From Dentipellis sp. KUC8613 (lineage: Eukaryota; Basidiomycota; Agaricomycetes; Russulales; Hericiaceae): 64,000 bases of DNA. Below, one piece after another: positions 36,281 through 46,568 of the stretch; the stretch's first letter is position 1, and the number at the start of each line of letters is the position of its first letter. Both the position numbers and the translations under genes were made by a program. The DNA lies in NCBI GenBank assembly GCA_002286715.1, contig NSJX01000052.1, forward strand, positions 62,001 through 126,000, given 5' to 3'. The notes under the pieces were generated by a model that had not been told where the DNA came from, ran no database searches, and saw only the letters and a list, made by a program, of their open reading frames with translations.

Positions 36281-36432
36281 AGCACAAGAGCCCTGACAAA
36301 AGACACGTTAGAAACTGTAAACATTGATATTGTCAGTTGCATTCTAAATTATTGAATGGTAGCACCTGCCGTACCTGCCGTATCTAGCATTTACATTCGA
36401 TACACGGCCAGGCGTGCCCGAACCAAAACCTA

Positions 36433-37670
36433 CTAAGCCTCCTCTTCATCCTCAGCGTGAGTCTCCGCGCTAATCGTTGCACCGAGAGCAGGATAGACAG
36501 GCATGTCCGACGTATCGGGAGGGCCAGGGTCTTTATCGAGAATTGGCCTGAGAATATCTGATTCATCTAAGACCATACAGAGCAGGTCTTTTCGATGCTC
36601 CATGCAAAAGCCGATTCGGACGTCACCGTCCTGGAAACTGGGTGGACAACGATAGACAGACAGTGCTTTGAAGAAACCCGCCTCGCGGATTTGGGCTTCG
36701 CTCAGCTTCGGAACTCTTCGCTGGCCAACGGCAAAGCGGATCAAAAGACGATCCCTCAAGATCCGCAACTGGGAAACTATCGCCTGGTATTCCCTGGAGA
36801 CTGCTTCGATACCCGAGGGAATATCAGTGACGATGCCCACACTGCGGTTGCGATGAATCCATGAACCAAAGTACTCGGCCATGGCACATAGCCGGGAGAG
36901 CATGATGCCTAGGCTTGTCTGTGAGACAGAGGTACGAAAAGCACGTGGAGATGAACCCACAGCTCACCTTTAACGTGCGCAAAGAGATGGATCAAGACGA
37001 AGCAGTTCATTGAGTCGAATATCGTGTCTGTGATATAAGAAGGAACCGAGTGAAGTTTGGAGAGTTTAGTGATTTCGGCATTGACGCTTCTGGAAGATTC
37101 GGGGTACAGTAAAGGGCGGGTTGACCTCTCGCCGTGCCGGATTATAGATACAGAAATACCGAACGCTCGAGCGTGCCAGCTGAGGAGGCAGTCGGAATGG
37201 TGCTGCGTTGCGGCTTTATAAGCTGCGTCCTCGTGAACGATCTCCAAGGGCTCTTTGGCGTGAACTACGGCGAGTTCGTGCAGCTCCTTGATCACAGGCT
37301 TGTAATTTCGCAGGGCTCTATTTTGGAGGGGTCAACGATGCGCATAAATGGCAATCCCTACTTGAGAATGAAAAGATGATACGAACTGCGTCTGCGGGTC
37401 CATGAACACGTCTCCGAGAACATATTTCAGAATGCTGATTGTTATGTCGCGGAGCAGCCTGGAAGCGTGCAACAACGAGAGGATATCATCCCACGAGGTG
37501 TCAAATTCAGGATCGATACAGAGGTCAGGAAAGTAGTTCGCAAAGGTAATGAGAACAATCTCGCGAAGGAGCTCGATCGGAAGCCCTCGATGTGTCCGGG
37601 TTCGTTCGTTGTGGCGCGTGACGGAGGTCTGAGATAGACATACGGCGCCCGCCTCCGTTTCCGGGTTCAT
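36433..37670 (-). CDS. Family A protein 2, F-box-like N-terminus, function unknown
   Basis: A paralogue of the gene at 22047-23443, with the same three-exon plan. It starts MNPETEAGAVCLSQTSVTRH, then the N-terminal block THRGLPIELLREIVLITFA with LLHASRLLRDITISILKYVL. The first intron ends near 37317 and joins T-Q to ALRNYKPVIKELHELAVVH. The third exon has the block GSWIHRNRSVGIVTDIPSGI, the LPKLS-equivalent RVPKLSEAQIREAGFFKALS, and CPPSFQDGDVRIGFCMEHRK. The C-terminus is acidic (AEDEEEA; stop 36433-36435), shorter than in copy 1. It is divergent from PhzF copy 2, with 477 bases between starts, mirroring the arrangement of copy 1. Function is unknown; no secretion or membrane signal is present. 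Confidence 0.72.
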
Positions 37671-38147
37671 TCTGAAGGAAGATGAAGTCAAAAGAGCCAA
37701 ACAAGAGAAGGGAATGACGAACGATGCATGCAAATGAAGATACACGCTCGAAGTCGCCCAAGTTGTCGCAGTACGTCCTCGACAACGCGGCGAATTGATG
37801 ACAATGAACGCGCGTTCGTAGATTCACATCACGTGAAAGTCTCGTGACACTTTGAATCTTTCATCGATTTCTTGAGCGCTCGTGAAAGAGCCTGAAGTGT
37901 CTACTTACCGCTCAAGCTTGTTTTTTTTACAGCTGGAGCGCTGACTACTCCAAATTCAAATCCCCAGTAGGTCTGAAGCCCCGAGTCATTTATGACTCGA
38001 TCTACCTATCATGCGACCGAGATTTCGGACGCTCCTGCCGATCCTTGTATCAATAAGCAGTAACCCCTACGCGCCTTCAAAGTATAAGTACGATAGGTGG
38101 TCGAGCAGCCACTTATCGAGTCATACCCCGCATCCATCGCACCCACC
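37671..38147. promoter_or_regulatory. Divergent promoter, family A gene 2 / PhzF copy 2
   Basis: A 477-bp spacer between two starts. TCACGTGA lies at 37829-37836, and a plus-strand TATAAG at 38083-38088, about 60 bases before the PhzF start. Apart from the palindrome I could not align this spacer with the one at 21515-22046, so the shared site either survived selection or arose by chance. Confidence 0.5.
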
Positions 38148-39098
38148 ATGTCCACTGGTGTCCCTTTCAGCCTCGGGAACGCGTTCACGAAAGACTTCGG
38201 CGGGGGAGGCCCCGCCGCAGTCGTGTTCCTCCCGACGCTGACCACCTACCCGGACGCGACGATGCTCGCCATCGCGAAGAGCTTCAACCAGCCCATGACC
38301 GCATTCGTCGCGAAAGCGCCGACACCCGCGTCCGAGGCAGACACAGCGTCGTTCGGCATCCGATGGTTTACCGTCGCGAGGGAGTTGCCTCTGTGCGGAC
38401 ACGCGACGCTCGTGTCTGCGGGCGCCATCTTTGCGGACCCGACGCGCGCCGCGCCGTTTGTCACGAAATTGCGCTTCGACGCGCCGAGCGGCTCCAAACT
38501 CGTCGCGCAGAGGATGCCCGATGGGCGCATTGAGGTCGCTTTGGCGGCCACGCGGCTCACGGACTTGCGCGAGGAAGACGCGGCGCGCTTGCGGGTGGCG
38601 CTCGCCAAGACGATAGGGGAGGACTTGAAGGTGGTCGATATGAAATGGGGCCAGGGCACGGAGGGGCTGAAGCAGTACGTGCTCGTGGAGATCGACACCC
38701 CCGACTTGGGTGCCATCAAACCTACGCTGACTGGTCTCGTTAGTATCTTTCCTTTGAACATTCTCCTTACCTCGACGTACTAATGTTGTGCTGCGTAGAT
38801 TGGCTCGCCGTTTGTGGTCCACATCATCACCTCTGCCTCGCGGTCTCCCGAATTTGCGTTTGAATCGCGCATGTTTGCTGCGTTGGGTGACTGCGTGTTC
38901 GAGGATCCTGTCTGTGGATCCGCGCACACCCTTCTCGGGCCGTACTGGAAGGCGAAGAACAACTTGCCGAACACGTTTAGGGCGAATCAAGTCAGCGCTA
39001 GAGGAGGCGATCTGAAGGTGACGGTGGACGAGACCAGCGGACAGGTGCAACTTGCCGGACACTTCAAGCTTGTCGGCACCGGGAAAATCTTCCCGTGA
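38148..39098 (+). CDS. PhzF-fold isomerase-like protein (copy 2)
   Basis: A paralogue of the gene at 20549-21514, roughly three-quarters identical by eye. It starts MSTGVPFSLGNAFTKDFGGG, then FNQPMTAFVAKAPTP, the conserved LPLCGHATLVSAGAIFADP, KWGQGTEGLKQYVLVEIDTP and DPVCGSAHTLLGPYW. It ends HFKLVGTGKIFP, stop 39096-39098. One intron (38739-38798, 60 nt) sits at the same position as in copy 1 but contains in-frame stops, so here splicing is required. Two-lobed PhzF fold, probably a cytosolic homodimer as is usual for the family. The substrate is unknown. It is divergent from family A gene 2. Confidence 0.9.
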
Positions 39099-39405
39099 TG
39101 CGGGAGGGAATCTGGTATTCGACTAGCTGGGACTCTGGCCGGGACTGGAGTATCGTATTGAGAGCATAATTGACGGAAATATACCACATCAATCACGAGT
39201 GTGCCTCAGAACGGAGTTACAGATTGGCTACTCGATCTTCATTCTGTCTTTATATTGGCCAAACACCAGAGATATCGTTACAGTTGTACTGTATGTGTAG
39301 CTCAGCAAACTTCAAACAATAGACGTATACACCTTAATTAACTGACCATATTTCGCATCCACACTCGGTCGCCATGCTTTCGCTGAAGCCTGCTTGTCAC
39401 TCAAC
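39099..39405. other. 3' spacer of convergent genes
   Basis: This is 307 bases between the stop of PhzF copy 2 and the stop of family A gene 3. It is AT-rich with no open frame of note; presumed 3' UTRs. Confidence 0.5.
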
Positions 39406-40601
39406 TTACGAAAAGGACTCTCCTTCTACTGCGCCTATTTCAACGTTGTGCACCACGTTTGACGGATTAGGCACCCCGGGAGCTTCGACGAGAGGCAATC
39501 CAAGAAACGTTGTCTCTTCCGCAATCACGGTGAGAAAGCATTCCCGTTTCTGTTTGCAGAATTCGACGCGGACGTCGTTGTCTTGAATGCCAGCGGGACG
39601 TCGGAGGGTAGATAGCGCATCATAGACGCCGCACTCCCGTATTTGTGCTTCGCTTAGTCTCGGAAGGTCTTCTTTATCGCAGATACTTCCTCCTGCTGAC
39701 GTGGGACTTACACGTGATGCGAAAAGACTGGGACATGACATCGATGTCGTCGGGAATTTCGGTGACGAGGCCTGCGCTATTGTGATGAAGCCAGGAGTCG
39801 AACTGCCGAGCCTGCTCGCACATAATGCGGAGCCACGCAGCTATATTCATCAATGAGCGAGTGATTACCACTAGGCAGTGAACATTTGGCTGACCTTTTT
39901 CATTTGCATACCTACTGAGTGCAGAAAGACGTTCGATGGGGTAGAATATCCCACGTTCGATGTATAGAGGAACCTCGGGGCGAACTTGACGAATGTTTTG
40001 AATCACCATATTCAGCCAGCAGGGAAGCCCCGAGCCCAGAGCTGATATATCGGTGTCAAGCTGCGGTATGTGATGGATATGCATATGATGCTCCCAAGCA
40101 TGCATGCTCACGGGGCAGTTAACGTGGTAGCTTGCCATCGCCGTAAAAACCGGGTGCGAGGCATGAGAATCCCCAGGCACTTTTTCAATAGTAACTGCGG
40201 CTTGATGTAGCTCCTTGATTGCAGGTTTGAAATTCTGTAACACCCTGACGACTAGTTGATTAGATGGCCATCGATAGAGTGATTCAGAACAGTGCATACC
40301 TCGTATGCGGGTCGATGAACACATCTCCAAGAGCATGCTCAAGGATATCGACAGCTATACTGCGGAGAAGGCTAGAGCTATGCAGCAGGGAAAGGAGTGG
40401 GTCCCATGACGTATCGAACTCAGGATTGATACAAAGCTCCGGGAAGTAGCTTCCAAAGGTGTTGATGACGATTTCGCGAAGGAGTTCAACTGGAAGCCCT
40501 CGATGTGTCTGAGCATGCCCCGCCTGCTGCATGACGGGAGATTGCAGCGGCGACATAATGGAGAGACCTTCTGCGCCTGCACTGTCGGTGTCGCCGGACA
40601 T
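39406..40601 (-). CDS. Family A protein 3, with a possible new 43-nt intron
   Basis: Third close family A member. It starts MSGDTDSAGAEGLSIMSPLQ, then THRGLPVELLREIVINTFG with LLHSSSLLRSIAVDILEHAL. The exon 2 block is VLQNFKPAIKELHQAAVTI, and exon 3 begins AAWLRIMCEQARQFDSWLHH. The frame running from exon 3 (VMSQSFRITC) reaches a stop at 39674-39676, while the conserved PRLSEAQIREC block continues in another frame. A 43-nt GT...AG interval (39669-39711) would splice these parts in frame, giving RIT-YLPRLSEAQIREC. Alternatively the gene is frameshifted and dead. About 20 residues present in the paralogues are missing at this point. The stop in the final frame is at 39406-39408. Function is unknown. 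Confidence 0.6.
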
Positions 40602-41257
40602 TGAGAATCTAGAGTCTGAACGTGTCGAAGGGATGATCTAGTGGTCCGACGTAGCTCGTCTTAGAGTACTTACCGAGCGACCAAGTCGTAGACGGTGGTG
40701 GTGATGGTACGTGAAAAGACTACGTGCGAAAGCGCCCCAACGAACTTCGCCGTTCAGTTATATAGTTGCCCTATATACTTGCCATGAGGAGAATTGAAGG
40801 CGAGGCGGCCACCTCGCCGTTCTTTGTCAGACCCCGGTCACCACCGGCACCCCACACGGACCCCGGCCAACAACTCAACCATACTCGCAAAACTGAGCAT
40901 CACAATCGACTGAGTCTGGTCCTGGACGATAACCAACAAAATTTCCCCGGCACAGTTACCTGCGACGGATGATACATAAATATATAGCTGAGTGGAGAGC
41001 ACACATCCAAAGCAAGACATGGTACAACTACTGTAAGCATTACGATATCCACGACACCAAAAAACAACAACGCCGTAATATAGTTGTACATATTAACCTC
41101 GTAGGATAGCAGAAATTTGCATGAAGCATGTAGCATGAAACATGATGCAAAGTGACTCGAGATGGATCCAAAATTCCTAAGGGGAGCACGGTAACCCAAG
41201 CGTATAAGAAATGCACACAAGAAACGACATTCGCATCGGGGTCTGAGAAGAGCTGGG
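40602..41257. other. Spacer, promoter of family A gene 3
   Basis: About 0.66 kb. The minus-strand promoter of family A gene 3 must lie in 40602-40900, and the 3' UTR of the F-box gene near 41258. Nothing else is recognised. Confidence 0.45.
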
Positions 41258-42761
41258 TCAGAGACTATCCGGGTCCATCCACTCCCCATCCACAAGCCTC
41301 ACACCACGCCTTAAAAGCCTGCGCCGCCAGTCACGCATCTCCCCCTGCACCCCCGCCTCGAGCGCCTTCCCGGAGACGCTATGCGGGAGCCACCGCACAT
41401 TGCGCGCACGCACAACCGTCAAGTTCGGCAGGCGCGGCAGGAGATGCTCGAGGTCACGCAGGAAGCGGGAGTTGGGGCGCGGGATGGTGAGCACGTGGAG
41501 GGGGTGCGACAAGCCGTAGGGGAGGGAGAGCACCGGGAGGGGGTAGTCGAGCGAGAGGTGGCGGAGGTGTGGGCAGGTAACCAGGAGCGAGGAGTTGGAC
41601 GGGTGTGTCGCGGTGGGCCAGTGCTTCGGCGTGTTGAGGTGGAGGGTGGAGAGCCCTGCGCCGTGCACCTCGAGGATGGACGCGGTGTACGGTGCTAGGC
41701 TGTCGTCGTGGGGCGTTATCATGAGGTGTTTGAGCGATGGGAGCGGCGTCTCGAGGAGCAGTGATAGGAAAGGGGATGGTGGTATCGACAGTAGAGAGAG
41801 GAATTTCAGATTGGGGAGGTGGAGAGGTTTATGCGATGGTGGGTGTGGGACGTCGCCCATCACCACCTCGTCTGAATCCTCGTCGGTGTCTTCTTCAGTC
41901 TTCGCATCGTCAGGACTGACCATCTCGAGCTGCTCCAGCCCTTCACAGGATCGGAGAAGCTCAATGACGGAGCGGTCGGACCCCAAGTTGAGCGTCGGGT
42001 CTTCAGGTATCGACACCTTGAGCCCCTTCAGCCTGCAGAGCCTCTCAATGCCATCCTTCTTGCAGAGTGTACTAGAGGCTCGCGCGCTCAGGACCAACTC
42101 AGGGCTGAGGTTGAGTTCTGTGAGAAAGGGGAGCAGAGGAAACACCTTTGTGAGCAGGGTGTCGACGGTGAGGAGCATGGCCTCTGCGTCGTGCGCGCAG
42201 ACGACCTCGGAGATGTCGAGAGTCCGCACCCAGCGTCCGGGGGCAGAGTACAGGATACGACGGATGGAATCCCACTTCTGGTCGGACGTGTACAGATGGT
42301 CAACGAACTTCTGCAACGAAGACACGGAGTAGATGTGCACGTTCTCGTACAGCAGCGGCAGCGCGATCCCCTAATATTATCGAACGCGCAGATAAGTACA
42401 GGCGGCTGTCTAAGAAGGCTGAGTCTGGCGCTGCACTCCACGTCACGGGTTTCCTGCCATGAAGACGCAGCACGCGACTCATCCTCAAGCTATAACGCGC
42501 ACGCACCGTCCATTGCTTGCACACGAAGATGGTCCCCCACTTCACTCGCATGTTCCGCCTCTTGTGCAGGCCGAGCCCGTCCTCCTCCGCGAACACGTAG
42601 CTGAGCACCTTCGACCAGAGCTCCGACGGTAGTGTCTTCGGCGGAGGTTTCTGTGGAAGCAGAGGCAGCAAGACGAAACTGCCAGGTGACCGCGCGAGTG
42701 GTCGCGGGCGCAGAAAGACTGCGGCCTCGTCCGATTTAATCTCGGTGTTGGTATAACTCAT
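41258..42761 (-). CDS. F-box protein with C-terminal leucine-rich region
   Basis: A probable substrate receptor of an SCF ubiquitin ligase. Two exons: MSYTNTEIKSDEAAVFLRPR to FVCKQWT, and after an intron near 42367-42507, GIALPLLYENVHIYSVSSLQ to the stop at 41258-41260. The F-box is KTLPSELWSKVLSYVF with the later C-KQWT motif. It is followed by a long region of irregular leucine-rich repeats, such as LTELNLSPELVLSARAS, LHLPNLKFLSLLSIPPS, SLKHLMITPHDDSLA and CPHLRHLSLDYPLPVLSLP. An acidic insert (KTEEDTDEDSDEVV) interrupts the repeats near residue 245. No signal peptide is present. Such genes are numerous in mushrooms, and the target cannot be told. Confidence 0.82.
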
Positions 42762-43263
42762 CGTCCAAATGTTGCGGGGTAGTATGCCTGTGTCAAACAG
42801 GGCCGTCGGCTCTATATGCAAAGGTTAGTAGACGTGGCAGGTACGAATGTCGCGTGAGCAGGCGCTGCAGAAATTAGAAGTAGAGAAGAGAGTGGGAAAG
42901 ACGAAAGTGCACGACACCACCGTGACCGGGACACACGAGCTCACAACGTGCTCTCGCCGTCGGGTGAGAGTTGGCGGCTGATGGCAAGTGTGCCGTGGGG
43001 AGTCCGGGCCATGATTGAGTAAACGCGGGGAGGCGCGAAGTCTCTGCCGAGCCTGCCGCCACGCGCCATCCGCCCTGCCGATGACTCTTCCGGCATATCT
43101 TATCTTATCTGCCTCCGACGCACTTCCGTCTCTCGTCGTTCGCAGGCGCAGGGATATCCCATTCCCAATAGCAATAACCCAGAGAAAATACAGCAGAGAC
43201 AGAAACCCAGTAAAACATAAATCCAAAGATGCACCGCGCCAACCACACCTAAGTCCCAAGAAC
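42762..43263. other. Spacer, 0.5 kb
   Basis: The spacer lies between the start of the F-box/LRR gene and the stop of the DUF6593 gene, both on the minus strand. It presumably holds the F-box promoter. The long plus-strand frame 43015-43758 is a shadow of the DUF6593 exons and is not called. Confidence 0.45.
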
Positions 43264-44038
43264 CTAAAGGTCACCAACCTCCATACCCGCCTCGCCAGGA
43301 TCCTCGTCGTGCGCGGTGCCCACATTCACCTGGTCCCGGAGCTTGTCCCTGCGCTTCTTCTCCATGATCAAGAACGTGAGGACAATGATGTCGATGTCCA
43401 TCGTGCAGTCGGGGTGGATCCGCAGACACGTCTTCAACATGTCCTCGAACATGCCCTCTGCGACGTAAGATGGAGCGGGATCGTAGTACGCCATTACCTC
43501 GTCAGTCGCGATACGGAAACACTATCCGGTTTAGCGCACGTCGCTGTCAGTGACATGATCGAGCCCGCGATGGAGAACACGGAAAGGCGGCTGACCTGGA
43601 ACCCGACCCCCTTGGTATACTTCCACTTATACGTATCAGCGTCGTCTCCCACAAAATACCTCGCGCTATCGAGAATCACAACAGTCAGCCTCACGACAAA
43701 ACGAATTAAGAACATCCTCACGTTCCGAACTTCGACTCCCGCCACAACAAGTCCTTGACAAACACCTCGCGCTGGTGCTTGTACCTGCTAGCATTGCTCG
43801 CGCCCGGCTTGCGCACGTTGAACAGCGCGCTCTTCACGACCGCGTGCTGCCCGAGGCGCCCCCACTTGATCTCGCCGACGACGCTCTCCTCTTCCGTGTC
43901 CGCGGAGCGCTGGATGCGCGACGTGCTCGCGTGCAGGGAGGAGATCGGCGGGTTCGTGCGCACTTGGTAGTGCGCGACGCCGTTGGCTGACACGAGTGTC
44001 GTGTGGAGGGGGTCGTTGTGAACGAGGTACAAGTCCAT
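43264..44038 (-). CDS. DUF6593-like fungal protein
   Basis: This small protein (about 205 residues) matches the general plan of the DUF6593 family, abundant in Agaricomycetes and of unknown function. The start MDLYLVHNDPLHTTLVSANG, with VVGEIKWGRLGQHAVVK, VFVKDLLWRESKFGT and then ARYFVGDDADTYKWKYTKG, follows the tubby-like pattern of the family. The last exon is CFRIATDEVMAYYDPAPSYV with the end ...EDPGEAGMEVGDL, stop 43264-43266. There are two introns, one after FG-T (near 43674-43722) and one after GVGFQ (near 43521-43596), both with good borders. No signal peptide or membrane segment is seen. The family assignment is by pattern only. Confidence 0.72.
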
Positions 44039-44619
44039 TGCGAGGTGTGAATAAGAGGTGGTGAAGGAATGGTTTGGTCAAGGGCGCGCGGCGCCGGGGT
44101 GGGGTTGGTAGAGAGCAGGCCATGGCATGGAGCTGAAGAGTTAATGAGAAGCAGTTCATGGCGAGCCTGGCTTCGGTCCCGCGTCGATGTATCCCTGGTG
44201 AAACACAGGTCTGGACTTCGGGAAAGAGCGTTAGGCATACGACTGTCAGGCAAAATGCGAAGTTACGGAACCGAAACGCCTCTGGGCTGACGGGATCTTG
44301 CGAAAGCACCATTGCGGGACCGCACTCGTTGACCAAAGGCGTCGGACAGTTCAGATCGAAACATAACTTAGAATTGCTTCAAAGAGACTTGGGCTTGAGA
44401 AGGTATAACCGTTGCATGGGAACCTACATGAATATCAGGGGAAATGATCGTGTGGGATAGGGCATATGGAGAATGGATCAGGCGGGGGTATAACAACTAT
44501 GATACAGAACAGATGGCAGGAAATGTGGACTCGGGGAAATCAAGGAAAGTCATAGCAAAAGCACGTACAATAACAGCTCGCATTAACCTAAACAACGGAA
44601 AGATATAAGCGTAACGCGA
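44039..44619. other. Spacer, 0.58 kb
   Basis: The promoter of the DUF6593 gene (minus strand) and the 3' UTR of the gene ending at 44620 must lie here. No gene is supported. Confidence 0.45.
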
Positions 44620-45760
44620 CTACACCGGCGGGGTCGTCATATGCCAATACTTCTCTCGCTCCTGAACCGACAGCAACGCGCAGATGAATCTCGACACACC
44701 CTCCTTGATGTGGAAATACCGATCCTCTGCCTCCGTGATCGAGTTGGCCAACACCATGCCTTCGAAGAACCCGGTGACCTTGAGCTCGGCTTCGGTGATG
44801 AACGGCGGTGTATAGCGAAGACCGTCTGTGATTTCGTCGAATTCGGAAAACGCGACCTTTGCAGCGGAGTGGAACCTCTCCGATACGAAGTTGAGATCGT
44901 CGGCGATCCGCTGGGTGGCGTCGTGAGCTCATGACGAGGAAAGAAGGGAGAACCATCGACTTACCTCCCAGAAGGGACGCGTGAATGCAAGCACGTTGCA
45001 TATCGTTCGGAAGTGCAAGAACATTGCCTTGATTAACCGCACTAGAAACGTGATTATTTGACATGACGTTCACAAGACGCGATAAGGGTCAGACGTACGA
45101 CGCATCCACACATTGCACCTCCCCACAAACTCCTCCAACAATGTCCCCGTGAGCTGCACGCGGACGCCCTCGGGAATATCCCCATAGTGCTTCAGCGCGA
45201 CGCGCAGGTCCTCTTCGGTAAACACGTTGTCGACGAGGTCATCGCGTGATCGCAGGAGCACGAGGTTGGCACGAGCGACGTTGATCAGGTAATGCATGGA
45301 CAGATGTGTGACGGAGGAGCGTGGCCACCGGAACACGGGGTTCTCGAGCAGCTCGAGCGTGCATTCTTCGTGAAACATCTCTGGCGCCGTATGTGCCAAT
45401 TTCGAGAGGCGGCGGAAGACCGTCACGGAGGGCTTGGGGTTGTGAATGAGGCTGCGATAAGTGCATCCGTTTATTCGCTGCGGAAACCAGATGATGATTA
45501 GTAGGGACCCACCATTCTCTCTGGTTATCGAAAACGGGGGAGTCGCGATATATCACGCAGAGCAGTTTTATGGCGCAGCGTCGGAAGGCGTAGGAGACGT
45601 GGAGCATGGCAATGAGGAAGTCCAGATCCGGTACTCGGTCTGGGACGACCACTGTGTCGTAGCATAGCTGGCCGAGGGCGAGAGCCAGAATCTCCAGCAC
45701 CAATTCTGGGGGAAGGGTCCTCCTTTCGCCAGTGGGAGAGAGGACGCTGGGAGACGGCAT
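44620..45760 (-). CDS. Family A-related protein 4 (divergent), function unknown
   Basis: A distant relative of the family A genes. The start MPSPSVLSPTGERRTLPPEL leads into LPPELVLEILALALGQLC and FLIAMLHVSYAFRRCAIKLL, placed as in family A (LPxEL...LLHxS...). Exon 2 joins NQRE to CLIHNPKPSVTVFRRLSKLA and runs to FVGRCNVWMR. Exon 3 is LRLIKAMFLHFRTICNVLAF. Exon 4 begins after a 53-nt intron with RIADDLNFVSERFHSAAKVA and ends ...EREKYWHMTTPPV, stop 44620-44622. The second half matches the architecture of the gene at 61057-62267, so these two form a sub-branch. An upstream ATG at 45831 is not connected in frame. No signal peptide or membrane helix is seen. Confidence 0.65.
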
Positions 45761-45896
45761 GTACTTACGGGTCTTTTGAAGGTGGTCAAGAGCAGGAGCG
45801 TACCTGCCGAAAGTGGAGCCGACTTGTCCATGCCATCATCGCACGCGTTACGTTACTTGATGCCATCGAACCATTACATGAAGGTGGTGTCCTCAA

Positions 45897-45970
45897 GGTT
45901 CGATGGCGTAGTTGGTTATCACATCTGTCTAACACACAGAAGGTCCCCGGTTCGAGCCCGGGTCGAATCA
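45897..45970 (+). tRNA. tRNA-Val (anticodon AAC)
   Basis: The 74-nt sequence folds as a full cloverleaf. The acceptor arms are GGTTCGA and TCGAATC (all pairs, one G-U), with discriminator A at 45970. The D-arm contains GGCGTAGTTGGTTATCAC. The anticodon stem TCTGT/ACAGA has loop CTAACAC, giving anticodon AAC. The T-arm is CCCGG-TTCGAGC-CCGGG with the invariant TTCGA box B. There is no intron and CCA is not encoded, as expected in eukaryotes. It lies in the spacer between two minus-strand genes. Confidence 0.95.
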
Positions 45971-45992
45971 ACAACAGGTGATATATCTCTAG

Positions 45993-45997
45993 TTTTT
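45993..45997 (+). terminator. RNA polymerase III terminator (TTTTT)
   Basis: A run of five T lies 23 bases after the tRNA-Val discriminator base, the usual place for a Pol III stop. Confidence 0.7.
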
Positions 45998-46568
45998 GGG
46001 TTCGTTGATATTATTGGAGGCTTCCATCTGCATGCAGCCTTGAAGGACAAGACAGCGAACAAAGATCCAGGGCATCCTATAAGTAAACCAATGTGGCAGT
46101 CTCTCGTGTGCCAAATCAGTGCCCTTCTTCGTTGTTTCATTTTTTATATCCAAGATCTGGCAAGTTGCAATTGCGCACAACGCCATGGAGTCCAAATGAC
46201 GCGATGCACGAGTGTCTTGTTGACATCGCACATCGGTTCATCTGAAAGTGACGCAAGACGGGATCAAGGACCACTGCCGGATGCGCACACATTGGTCCGC
46301 AGCTACAGAATCCACCCGTGCAGCGTTGGGAAATCCGATTCGGGGCCATGGCCAAAACGACTTGATGTGCAGCTCACCTATGATCACTGATGAACGAACG
46401 TGAGGGCCAGAAAAGGTGCCGGATTATGTCCTGTGTACCCGCCTCATGAGCATTCCGCAAAATACATTTATCTATATAATTCAGGTATCAAAAACAAACA
46501 AGGCACTCGCTCGAAGTTCAAACGAATGCAGGCAAACCATACACAACTCAAGCGTCGCTGTGCAAATA

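Larger units (their letters stand above)
45761..46568. other. Spacer holding a tRNA gene
   Basis: About 0.8 kb between two minus-strand genes. It contains tRNA-Val at 45897-45970 with its T-run terminator, the promoter of the 44620-45760 gene, and the 3' end of the F-box gene. The rest holds no recognised feature. Confidence 0.5.

Noticed and set aside
36400..40600. Family A/PhzF block considered as a secondary-metabolite cluster
   Set aside because: No core synthase (PKS, NRPS or terpene cyclase), transporter or P450 is present in the window. PhzF-fold proteins alone do not indicate phenazine synthesis.
45760..45831. Upstream ATG at 45831 as the true start of the gene at 44620-45760
   Set aside because: The intervening GT...AG options either are too short or shift the frame relative to MPSPSVLSP.
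45776..46390. Plus-strand frame of 204 codons spanning the tRNA
   Set aside because: It runs straight through the tRNA-Val gene and has no family match.
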